Assembly (NCBI RefSeq): GCF_015706575.1
Contig: NW_024037047.1
Coordinates: 6,948,632 to 7,012,631 of the forward strand
Direction of reading: 5' to 3'
DNA from: Patiria miniata
Lineage: Eukaryota > Echinodermata > Asteroidea > Valvatida > Asterinidae
DNA: 64,000 nucleotides
In this document: piece by piece, positions 58,601 to 64,000 of the stretch
Position numbering within the stretch: the stretch's first letter is position 1
How the letters are laid out: every line of letters starts with the position of its first letter
The notes under the pieces: model-generated
Seen by the model: only the letters and a program-made list of their open reading frames with translations
The model's database searches: none
Told to the model about the DNA's origin: nothing
Position numbers and translations under genes: made by a program

Positions 58601-60341
58601 TCGAAATATTCAGCTGAGGCTGAGCTGAAACTTCACAAGCAGGTTAGTTGTTTAGCACCCTTCTTTAGATTTGAGAACTTTTGTGCTTCAAACGAACAAA
58701 ATGCACAAATTACCTTTAAAACTCGCGGTATTTGGGAACTACATGTGTGGACTAAAGGGAGCGCCCTGCAGCTAAGCAACAAGACTGACGAAGGGTAGGC
58801 TACTTACAAAGTCCTGGTGCACCAGCGCTACAAGGAGGCGGCTATTTGCCTAGCAATAAAATAACAAAGTACAGTTTGGTTCCCGGTCCTCAGTTCGAAT
58901 GTCTTTGCAAAAAAAAACAATCCAGATTTACTGCTCAATTATGTACAGTGATGAAAATCTGATCCGAAAAAGACCAAACTTGGTTCTACCGTTGTTGCTT
59001 TTTAGTTATGCCGTAATGCGCGAGTGCTGGGACGAGGATCCGAACAAGAGACCGACCTTCGCTGACCTGGTGTATACCTTGAGTGACATGGCCGACAATC
59101 GGATCAAACACGTGAGTAAACTGTCTACAGATCTGATCGTAAGGACTTCCTCACAGCATCATCAGCTCCTCTGAGAGCCACCATAAATACAAAAGGTTGT
59201 AATCGGTTCGATTATAAGCCAATCAGTCAATGGCAATCAGGTCAATTGCAAGCCAGTCGTAAAGTAATCGCTATACAATCACAATTCCATCACGTGAATG
59301 TGACTTGTAGTCAATCACAATTCAATAACAAGTCAATTAAAAAAAATCAATGAAAATTAAGTTAATGACAAGTCAATCCAAGTCAACCGCGTCAGTCGCA
59401 AATCAATGGCAAGACGATCACAAGTTAATTAGCCTGGGAGTCATCCAAACAAACAACAATGACAAGTCAATCACCAGTGAATCCTATGTATACACAAGTC
59501 AACCCCAATTCATTTGCAAGTCAAACCACATGTCTGATCACAATTTAAAATGACAAAGCATCTCACGCTTGTCACCGTTCATCATCGAAAAAGTTTGTCA
59601 CTTGAGTGAGACTGAATTGCATGACTGACTTTCGACGACTTGTGATGATTAATGAAGAATAGGTCACAACTGTGCAACATCATCTTCCGAAAATATTCTG
59701 CTACATTGTGGGTCCGAAATTTATGGAAGTGTAGATAGGACATGGTTAAAAATAAAACTAATTCGTACGTACGAATTACTAAACCGTACGTACAAAATAC
59801 TAATTCGTACGTACGAATTACTAAACCGCACGTACGAATTACTAAACCGTATACGAAATACTAATTCGTACGTACGAATTACTAAGCCGTACGTACGAAA
59901 TACTAATTCGTACGTACGAATTACTCAACCGTACGTACGAATTACCAATTATTTCGTACGTACGGTTTAGTAATTCGTACGTACGGTTTAGTAATTCGTA
60001 CGTACGGTTTAGTAATTCGTACGTATACGAATTAGTAATTCGTACGTACGGTTGAGTAATTCGTACGTACGGTTTGGTAATTCGTACGTACGAATTAGAT
60101 TTATTTTTAACCATGTCCTATCTACACTTCAATAGAAATTGAACATCTTCACGATACAACAAAGCCTGAGGCCCTGCATCATAGTCATAGCACATTGTTG
60201 GGGAAAGTATCTAGTTACCAATTTGATGAATTTATATCATGTATTTGAATTTAATGCATTATATTAATATTTTTTTCACAGACTTACATGGCAGTAGTCC
60301 GAAGCGGGAGTGCCATCATGCCAGAGCTTGATGACTACTGA
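40590..60341 (+). CDS. Gene 2: Ig-domain Tie-like receptor pseudokinase (18-exon model)
   Basis: Exons: 40590-40644, 43305-43616, 48353-48682, 49961-50293, 50891-51241, 51992-52336, 52430-52777, 53250-53428, 53788-54055, 54359-54469, 55268-55434, 55725-55832, 56346-56416, 57444-57484, 57891-57987, 59006-59111 and 60282-60341. A short extra exon at 42866 is uncertain and not counted; a further unseen exon cannot be excluded. Lengths sum to 3282 bases, divisible by three: 1093 residues plus stop. Layout: signal peptide, six Ig domains, one membrane helix, a full protein kinase domain and a short tail. The kinase is most like vertebrate Tie1/Tie2 (recalled family knowledge), but it lacks the HRD Asp, the following Asn and the DFG Gly. 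It should be a type I membrane protein that binds a ligand outside and scaffolds or dampens signalling inside. Confidence 0.8.
40839..41441 (-). repeat. tRNA-derived SINE, 2.5 tandem copies in gene 2 intron 1
   Basis: Units at 40839-41070, 41071-41318 and 41319-41441 (truncated). On the minus strand each full unit has a tRNA-like head with an A-box (TGGTCGAGTGGTAAGAC) and a B-box (GGTTCGAGTCC, best in copy 2), close to tRNA-Ser with a CTAGAAA anticodon loop. A body beginning CGAGTGATTTTTTCCAAC follows. The same intron of gene 3 (63067 on) lacks the insertion. Not a functional tRNA. Confidence 0.75.
41442..42865 (+). other. Gene 2 intron, no confident exon
   Basis: A frame at ~41925-42058 (NITLEENFSCSFRAP) faintly resembles an Ig B strand but has the wrong phase and no partner Cys. 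Otherwise nothing is recognised. Confidence 0.35.
42866..42940 (+). CDS. Possible gene 2 exon truncated by a MITE
   Basis: A good acceptor (CTTTACAG) enters in phase 1 and reads GPVAPEGQPAVHFVTDLKLT, but no donor appears before the MITE at ~42940. It may be the start of an Ig exon destroyed by insertion, or a chance frame. The main model splices past it. Confidence 0.3.
42941..43142. mobile_element. MITE with TGGCGTAA ends and poly-G
   Basis: Begins TGGCGTAAC and ends TTACGCCA, with an internal G run (42965-42979). Related to the element at 13871-14009. Confidence 0.65.
43305..43616 (+). CDS. Gene 2 exon 2: Ig domain 1
   Basis: A 312-base phase 1-1 exon (104 residues). ENATFTCLVTG holds the B-strand Cys, GIVVKWQKPG the C-strand Trp and KGCYECEVTYLG the F-strand Cys. 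Four further cysteines suggest extra disulphides (HRCRPQ, EEHCKLN). N-glycosylation sites at NAT and NET. The acceptor is ATGCAG and the donor GTAAGG. Confidence 0.85.
46640..46830. repeat. Minisatellite of palindromic TCTCGTGCGCACGACATA units
   Basis: About nine ~20-23-bp units. Each contains the palindrome GTGCGCAC; spacers are ATAT or ATAATT(A). The alternating purine-pyrimidine core could form Z-DNA or cruciforms. Confidence 0.85.
47168..47505 (-). pseudogene. Probable Penelope-like RT N-terminal fragment
   Basis: On the minus strand a basic region leads into KKLSIIELIALGRGFNFIPT and SRPSFATSHSFFIMRLRLKW. This resembles the N-terminal part of Penelope-like RTs, where a LL.RG.NF.PT pattern is typical. 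The catalytic part is absent. Moderate recognition only. Confidence 0.4.
47580..47860 (+). repeat. Dispersed repeat D, copy 4
   Basis: Shares CATAGACACCAGTGCTAAAT and CTCCACAACATGGCAAAATA with copies 2 and 3. Internal deletion of ~70 bp. Confidence 0.8.
48353..48682 (+). CDS. Gene 2 exon 3: Ig domain 2
   Basis: A 330-base phase 1-1 exon (110 residues). The extracellular repeat type starts VGVTDLLTGKLVDSDSEPIC, has the Trp in WDIVWFVGGERV, then the F-strand Cys in KNVTCQATGLK and a terminal Cys in ELKSCHG. About three quarters identical to the next Ig exon. Two N-glycosylation sites (NVT, NTT). Confidence 0.88.
48850..49930 (+). repeat. ~62-bp minisatellite filling the intron between Ig exons 3 and 4
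   Basis: Degenerate units carry GAGCCTGAATCGGGCCAGTG and GGGCAAACCATA, spaced ~57-66 bp, about 12-15 copies. At 49400-49630 a different set (GATGTGACG(C/T)GTCG, ACGACGTATC) interrupts the array. Confidence 0.75.
49961..50293 (+). CDS. Gene 2 exon 4: Ig domain 3
   Basis: A 333-base phase 1-1 exon (111 residues), a tandem duplicate of exon 3: same acceptor (TTTCTACAG), same start (EPNTTVGVTDL) and same end (ELKSCHG). Replacements are concentrated around the first Cys (RRSGSIRGFQCTVRD). Confidence 0.88.
50640..50780 (+). repeat. Dispersed repeat H, copy 1
   Basis: Shares GTAATTATTGTTGAAAA and AGTAATGGGACTAAA with 58200-58310. Confidence 0.5.
50891..51241 (+). CDS. Gene 2 exon 5: Ig domain 4
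   Basis: A 351-base phase 1-1 exon (117 residues). Opening MWDVSARRLVGLTYTPICI, Trp in WDVAWFLDGNEVG, F-strand Cys in KSLTCRATNEKGD, terminal ETCSG. Same domain subtype as exons 3, 4, 6 and 7. N-glycosylation sites in NFT, NAT and NVT. Confidence 0.88.
51242..51991 (+). other. Gene 2 intron
   Basis: Unique-looking sequence. No exon or named repeat. Confidence 0.4.
51992..52336 (+). CDS. Gene 2 exon 6: Ig domain 5
   Basis: A 345-base phase 1-1 exon (115 residues). SLVDLSSGELVGIKSEPTCF, Cys in RTFACEILN, Trp in ILVTWIIDGI, Cys in NSLTCQASGFE, terminal LQTCPG. The acceptor is ATCCAG and the donor GTGAGA. Confidence 0.88.
52430..52777 (+). CDS. Gene 2 exon 7: Ig domain 6 (membrane-proximal)
   Basis: A 348-base phase 1-1 exon (116 residues). 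MELRDLSTGEFISDASEAIC, RAFECTVRQ, WRIVWVIDGVREE, KSLTCRVTSPEK, terminal LRSCDG. It is only 93 bp from exon 6, consistent with recent tandem exon growth. Confidence 0.88.
52778..53249 (+). other. Gene 2 intron before the transmembrane exon
   Basis: Open for ~175 bases after exon 7, then non-coding. Short GGGTCAA(A/T)(T/A)TGAC motifs (53130-53195) resemble those at 53530-53720. Confidence 0.4.
53250..53428 (+). CDS. Gene 2 exon 8: transmembrane helix
   Basis: Enters in phase 1 and leaves in phase 0 (179 bases). VDMTVILVIISAAMGMLTLK then VVAIVISSARAKRKEQ: one helix with an internal Lys and a basic stop-transfer. The tail part is SVQSVSNLQESVDM. The donor is GTAAGA. Same phases as the gene 1 transmembrane exon. 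Confidence 0.8.
53429..53787 (+). repeat. Intron with AAATGACATTTT tandem repeats
   Basis: Units (G/C)GGTAACAAATGACATTTT at 53535-53600 and inverted GTCATTTTTGACCCG motifs (53640-53670). Confidence 0.55.
53788..54055 (+). CDS. Gene 2 exon 9: juxtamembrane and kinase N-lobe
   Basis: Phase 0 in, 1 out. An acidic juxtamembrane part is followed by WGIPWSDLIVEERVLGIGNF. The glycine-rich loop is GIGNFGEV and the beta-3 lysine is in AAIKML. Both are intact, so nucleotide binding remains possible. No NPXY motif. Confidence 0.9.
54359..54469 (+). CDS. Gene 2 exon 10: kinase alpha-C helix
   Basis: A 111-base phase 1-1 exon. DDFMDELRTKACIGYHPNIV then QLLGTCQRK. The alpha-C Glu (MDEL) and the HPNIV motif are kept. 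The acceptor is TTGTAG and the donor GTAAGT. Confidence 0.9.
54606..54966 (-). mobile_element. MITE copy 2, reversed, in a kinase intron
   Basis: Reverse orientation relative to 4530-4910. The same GGCC(A)n ends are flanked by TTA at 54603-54605 and 54967-54969. Confidence 0.8.
55268..55434 (+). CDS. Gene 2 exon 11: kinase hinge and alpha-D/E
   Basis: Phase 1 in, 0 out (167 bases). VLYVALEYLPYGDLRSYLRT, an acidic insert QSDSDEEALSS (Tie kinases also have an insert here), then DQLVKFALDVAKGMEHLAKA. The hinge pattern LEYLPYGDL is typical of receptor tyrosine kinases. Confidence 0.9.
55725..55832 (+). CDS. Gene 2 exon 12: altered catalytic loop and DFG region
   Basis: A 108-base phase 0-0 exon. 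Reads VIHRNLAARSILIGNGLVAK then VSDFSPSRGENVETSR. Active kinases have HRDLAARN and DFG here. The catalytic Asp is Asn, the Mg-binding Asn is Ser, and DFG is DFS. Splice sites and frame are intact, so this is not simple decay. Confidence 0.9.
55833..56345 (+). other. Gene 2 intron
   Basis: No exon. Poly-C at 55882-55893. Confidence 0.4.
56346..56416 (+). CDS. Gene 2 exon 13: activation segment and P+1 loop
   Basis: Phase 0 in, 2 out. RRVPLRRLSVESVRHQLYTS then QSD. It aligns with LPVRWMA(P/I)ESL...YT..SDV. The APE motif is SVE, and the activation loop has no Tyr before the P+1 site, so classic autophosphorylation control is absent. Confidence 0.85.
56520..57310 (+). repeat. ~150-bp tandem repeat, five units
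   Basis: TTTAGGGGCGTGGCAGCCAT followed by A-rich then poly-G DNA recurs near 56608, 56744, 56893, 57057 and 57219. Lies wholly in one kinase intron. Confidence 0.75.
57444..57484 (+). CDS. Gene 2 exon 14: kinase alpha-F microexon
   Basis: Only 41 bases, phase 2 in, 1 out. Completes DVWSFGILLWEIATFG, the invariant alpha-F region. The acceptor is CACAG and the donor GTAAGC. Confidence 0.85.
57485..57890 (+). other. Gene 2 intron
   Basis: AT-rich, no exon. Confidence 0.4.
57891..57987 (+). CDS. Gene 2 exon 15: kinase alpha-G
   Basis: Phase 1 in, 2 out. GGTPYPAVSNDLLAETIRRG then YRMPKPDNCHEK, a textbook receptor tyrosine kinase C-lobe. Confidence 0.9.
57988..59005 (+). other. Gene 2 intron with dispersed repeats
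   Basis: Repeat H copy 2 (58200-58310) and repeat E copy 2 (58515-58660, matching 11840-11985 in reverse). No exon. Confidence 0.5.
59006..59111 (+). CDS. Gene 2 exon 16: kinase alpha-H/I
   Basis: Phase 2 in, 0 out. YAVMRECWDEDPNKRPTFAD then LVYTLSDMADNRIKH. The CW...P..RP motif, which closes the kinase domain, is intact. Confidence 0.9.
59200..59560 (+). repeat. Degenerate AAGTCAATCAC repeats
   Basis: About 20 loose copies of (C)AAGTCAATCAC in the last intron of gene 2. Confidence 0.55.
59726..60130. mobile_element. Foldback element built of TTCGTACGTACG units
   Basis: Outer arms GAAGTGTAGATAGGACATGG and their exact complement at 60111-60130. Inside, the left half repeats TACGAATTACTAAACCGTACG and the right half its complement, so the whole 405 bp is a giant hairpin. 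It lies in the last intron of gene 2. Confidence 0.85.
60282..60341 (+). CDS. Gene 2 exon 17: C-terminal tail and stop
   Basis: The acceptor TTCACAG enters in phase 0: TYMAVVRSGSAIMPELDDY then TGA. The tail is short and holds two Tyr (TYMAV, DDY). This is the last of 17 certain exons; with the tentative 42866 exon the model has 18. Confidence 0.8.
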   Translation, partial: TYMAVVRSGSAIMPELDDY

Positions 60342-62361
60342 GGGGCGTGGCCAATGGCCGATTCGTCGAGGAGTTCCCGTTGACTTGTATATACATGTAT
60401 ACCTATGACGTAGATGGTTGAGTCCTGAACAGCCTCATAATAATTATCTTTGGTAACAGACTTAATAGTCTCGGATCGAAGTTGTATAGGGTGAGTAAAA
60501 AAAGGAAATTTAAATGGCAGGACCAATTATTTTATTGGCATGTAGCACTTTCCAAATCTAGGATATTAAAGCCCAATTGATAAGCTTTTTTTAGTACAAG
60601 AATCATTCAAATCATTCATGTACTTTTCAAGTTACGGAATTTTAATCACAAACACCGCCGTCTGGACCGGTTGAAGCCGATGAAGGCCCTTTGTCCCCTC
60701 GTCTCGGCATGATGAATTCTTGTTATCGTTCTGATCAAGACCTTGGCATCTATTGGTCACATTTGAAGTGACTTTTTTGGGACGATCCTGGGAACTCTTT
60801 ACACACACGTCCATCTACATAGCTAACTTCCAGGCATTACTGATTTTATATCCATAATGCAGACCACACTGTTTCCATAAATATATATGACTGAATTACA
60901 TGTCACTAAATAGTCTTTGATGCAAAAAAAAATCATAATTAAAGTTTATTGTTGTTTTGTTTAGTAAGAAATTATTCAGCAAATACATGTAAAGCTTTGG
61001 TCATATTCAGTGTTGTATACTCAGTATTTTTCCAAAGTATCACTGAAATGTTCCATGTGATGCTGAAAGATAACTTAATTATCGTTTATCCAAATTAAAC
61101 AAACTGTCTAAAACTTGAATTCCGAAGATTGTAAATTGATGGGAAATAATTACAAATGTATGTAATAATACAACTTGATTTCTAGGCATTATTATTCTCA
61201 AATGCAGAGCTGAAAATGCTCTTTGTAGATAACCGAATTACATCATTAACCCAACATGAAGTATTTTGACGCCACAAGTTTTATAATTGTAAGGGTTACA
61301 CAGTATGCAAAGCATCAAATGATGCAAACTTAACGCTTTGGCTATATCATGCCTTGTTTATATGCGGACAAATTGGTTTTTCAAGGCACCACTGAACTTC
61401 CTATTAATTCCACAAAGTGAATCTGAACTTTAGACTATTGCAGATTACTAAATTATGTCATTAACCTAAAATGAACCGAAAGATTTTATGGTAATTAATT
61501 AAGCAGGTATGCAATGCTTTTTCAAGACATTATTTAGTTTTTTTCTCTTACATTTTGAGCTTGACAAACTACATGTATTTGTAGATGATTCTCCATGAAA
61601 GTCATGATTACAGTTCACATTTCTACTATCTTGACCAAGCTGATAAAATACTCATACATGTTGCCGCGCGTGTAGTTACAGGTGGTGTTAGCCAACTAAT
61701 GGAAAAATATGGCTGATCATTGATGACAAATACATGTATATGTATACCTTTGATACATGCTTATAGACAGGGGCATAAGACAGTGTCTTTAAAGATCAAT
61801 GCCACTTTCGTCACCATCGCTGGGCAGGCATTCCAAGTCTGAGAAGTGTTGTTCCCGCAAAATTAATGTTGAGTGTGGGATTTGTACTCGGGTCAGTGGA
61901 AATGGAGGCCAGCGTTTTCCCTTGGAGCTACTCGTTTGCTCGGTTTAAAACATAAATTGATAATCTTGTGTGACAAAGACACATATGCGTATTTGCGTGT
62001 TAAGAGAGATTACCAGCACAACAGCGGAAACTTTGAGGGACCGTAGGATCCCCAACCAGCCAAACTCCAACGCCAGGGTTCGTTGGAATCTGTTAGGATG
62101 AGTACTGCACCTGCAAACTGATTGTGCTTTACTTTAAATATGGCGTACCTCAAATACCAACTGTTTATCTGCACAGACTGCCATATGGTGATGCGATTTG
62201 TAAGGATGAGGAAATCAGCCATCATTCTGACCTTTTAATGTCTTTCAGCTATCAAAATTTTGAGTAAGAGATATAAAAAATAGTAATCATTCAGTTTTTG
62301 ACCAAGTTTTCATATAAACGAACAGTCATGTTTAGAGACTTTTTTATGCCTATAGCAGAAT
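60342..62361. other. Gene 2 3' UTR and intergenic DNA
   Basis: An ATTAAA at 60565-60570 is a possible poly-A signal. The rest is AT-rich with GTACATGTA-type motifs and no gene. Confidence 0.4.
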
Positions 62362-62468
62362 CAATCTAGCTGGAGTTACCTCAGCCCTAAATGTCTTATC
62401 ATTGGGTTGTCATCACCTAATGATACAAATTAATATAGGGGTAATGTAATTCCAGCTAGAATCAATCA
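62362..62468. mobile_element. Small palindromic MITE
   Basis: AATCAATCTAGCTGGAGTTAC is mirrored by GTAATTCCAGCTAGAATCAA (one mismatch region). 107 bp. Confidence 0.55.
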
Positions 62469-62503
62469 CCTTTTTGGTTTTGAATCATACAGACATGCCA
62501 TTA

Positions 62504-62696
62504 AACCTGGTTAATATTCGGCGCGAAAGCGAAAGCGAACGCGAATTTGTGACGTCATGACAAGTAGTCGCGCTGTGAATTCGTTAAAGTTGAACATAAT
62601 TATTATAACTCGGCGAATTTCGCAGCGAATGTTTCATGACGTTGAATTCGCTTCGCATTCGCATTCGCGAGGAGTATGAACCGGGCTTTAGAGGGC
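62504..62696. mobile_element. MITE upstream of gene 3, copy 2
   Basis: Copy of 40280-40452 at the same distance from the start codon. Confidence 0.7.
62550..62557. promoter_or_regulatory. CRE-type palindrome TGACGTCA, gene 3
   Basis: 260 bp before the gene 3 ATG, conserved with gene 2. Confidence 0.4.
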
Positions 62697-62816
62697 GCAC
62701 TATGCCAGATCCACTATCGATCACTGGCGTCTTGTGCTAAGACTAGGTTATGAATAACTTCAACATACGATTCGATTCAGTTCAGTTGTGAAACTTTCTC
62801 CGTCCGGGCCATCAAT

Positions 62817-62871
62817 ATGGATGCTCTGCTCATTTTGACAGTATTCGCACTTCAGTTTCATTCGTCAAAAG
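62817..62871 (+). CDS. Gene 3 exon 1: signal peptide (partial gene)
   Basis: MDALLILTVFALQFHSSKG, identical at base level to gene 2 exon 1, with the same GTAGGC donor. The rest of the gene lies beyond the right edge. The homology with gene 2 covers the promoter and ~195 bp of intron, then ends at 63066, where gene 2 has SINE insertions. Confidence 0.8.
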
Positions 62872-64000
62872 GTAGGCCTGTAAAACAATCGTAAACATTG
62901 ACATCTCGTTAGGAGTTTAACTATTTTAGTTACTAACATTTCTGATCTCGGAAAGACTCTCACCCGGTTATCGTAACACACAAATTCCAACTACAAAAAG
63001 CCACTGAATTCAAGTAGACCGTATGCTTTGCAGGTATCTCGGATTGTGTTCTTTGCTATTTTAAGCTTGTTACAATGAACGCAAAGAAGTTTAAAACTCA
63101 TTCATAATCGGCAAATACAAAAATATAGAGGAATTTCAAATTGGCACTGAAACCGAGGTCTTCGGTGCTGTCTACTGTTGAGAGAATTTTAAAAATGTCG
63201 TCGAAGTCATACAATGCGTCGTTTGTATAAAAAGTAGAATTTGGTTTACTACCAATTTGTAAGCATTTGCTTGGATCCTTATGAATAGAAGTGAAGCGAA
63301 TGCTTTTACTGGTTTGCTAAAAAATTAAAGGTATGTACTTTTTACTTTTGTAGTGTTTGCTAAACAATTAGCTTTCGCTTCGTTTTGTATGAATGAAAAG
63401 GAGTAAATTGTTCAGACTTGGATTAATTACTAGTCATTTATTAAGGCTGGGTCGGGCAACTTGAAAAGAGGGAAGCAAATATTAGTATGCAAAATAGCTG
63501 CTTATATAAATGTGGTTAGGCAGGAAAAGGTATATTGCACGGAGGATGGAGTGTCTAAAATCAGAATACAAGAAGGTGTACTGATTTGAGAAAAGAAGTG
63601 TGGCATGGGTGGCCGACCATTTCTTGAAAAATCGGAGAAGCGAAAATTGGGAGCAATGATACAAAGCAGGAACTTGAGTTTCGTTTCATTTAACCACCCC
63701 TGATAGCTTACGGGTTGATGTGTACGTAACCTGGAAAAATAGCACACTGTCTTAAACACACGTGGGAGAGCAAATTGTCCTGGTTCAAATGACTGGGCAC
63801 GAAATACTTTTAAGAAGCTGGGACAGAGACAGGAGTTGATTTTCAAACAACAACCCAAAAAATACTTTTTTCACATGAAACTCAACAAATTTTGGCTCAG
63901 TATCAAACTCACCAAAAAAAGAAGAAGAAATTTCAGTTGCTCAACAAATCATTTTAAGAGGGGGAATAGTTAGTTATCCAAAACTCAAAAGTTATCTTCA
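62872..64000 (+). other. Gene 3 intron 1
   Basis: No further exon is recognised before the window ends. Minus-strand frames at 63482-63858 have no domain. Confidence 0.45.

Noticed and set aside
59750..60110. CRISPR-like array of TTCGTACG repeats
   Set aside because: No spacers; the units are palindromic and inverted around a centre, in a eukaryotic intron.
59842..60114. 90-aa Tyr/Val/Arg repeat protein
   Set aside because: Translation of the TACGTACG hairpin array.

Overview
This is nuclear DNA from an invertebrate animal, most likely a marine deuterostome. An echinoderm is my first guess, with hemichordate or amphioxus as alternatives. The reasons are multi-exon genes with GT-AG introns, phase 1-1 immunoglobulin (Ig) exons, a Tie-like receptor kinase, and a dense load of LINE, Penelope-like and hAT relics, SINEs, MITEs, poly-G tracts and minisatellites. 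Species cannot be fixed from sequence alone. Most of the window is repeat-rich non-coding DNA.

Layout. (1) 1-3.7 kb, minus strand: the first two coding exons of Twinkle (TWNK, the mitochondrial replicative DNA helicase), with the rest of the gene beyond the left edge. The intron between them holds a 2.2 kb long-inverted-repeat transposon and a decayed second copy of exon 2. (2) 3.7-20.8 kb: repeat-rich intergenic DNA with MITEs, a palindromic foldback element, a hAT transposase relic, an internally deleted LINE and large direct and inverted repeats. (3) 20.8-28.1 kb, plus strand: gene 1, a type I membrane receptor with a signal peptide, three V-type Ig exons, a short stalk exon and a transmembrane exon. 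Its first Ig exon is one base too long and is frameshifted at a poly-A run. LINE fragments fill its introns. (4) 28-40.5 kb: a repeat island with a Penelope-like element, a 350-bp-unit array, LINE ends and two GTCCGAC minisatellites in opposite orientation. (5) 40.6-60.3 kb, plus strand: gene 2, a receptor tyrosine kinase-like gene. It has a signal peptide, six Ig exons, a transmembrane exon and nine exons that cover a complete Tie-like kinase fold. The 18 exons I can join keep phase at every junction and total 3282 bases (1093 residues plus stop). The kinase has lost its catalytic residues (HRD to HRN, AARN to AARS, DFG to DFS), so it is predicted to be a pseudokinase. (6) 62.5-64 kb: the promoter region and first exon of gene 3. 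Its first exon is identical to that of gene 2 and sits 22,227 bp downstream, so gene 2 is one member of a tandem array that runs off the right edge.

How the genes may work together. Genes 1, 2 and 3 look like a cluster of Ig-family surface receptors. The transmembrane exons of genes 1 and 2 use the same splice phases (1 in, 0 out), which suggests common descent. The most interesting content is this cluster: duplicating Ig receptors linked to a catalytically dead Tie-like kinase. Ligand recognition or decoy/scaffold signalling in immunity or haemal tissue is a reasonable inference, but the sequence does not prove it. TWNK is an unrelated neighbour.
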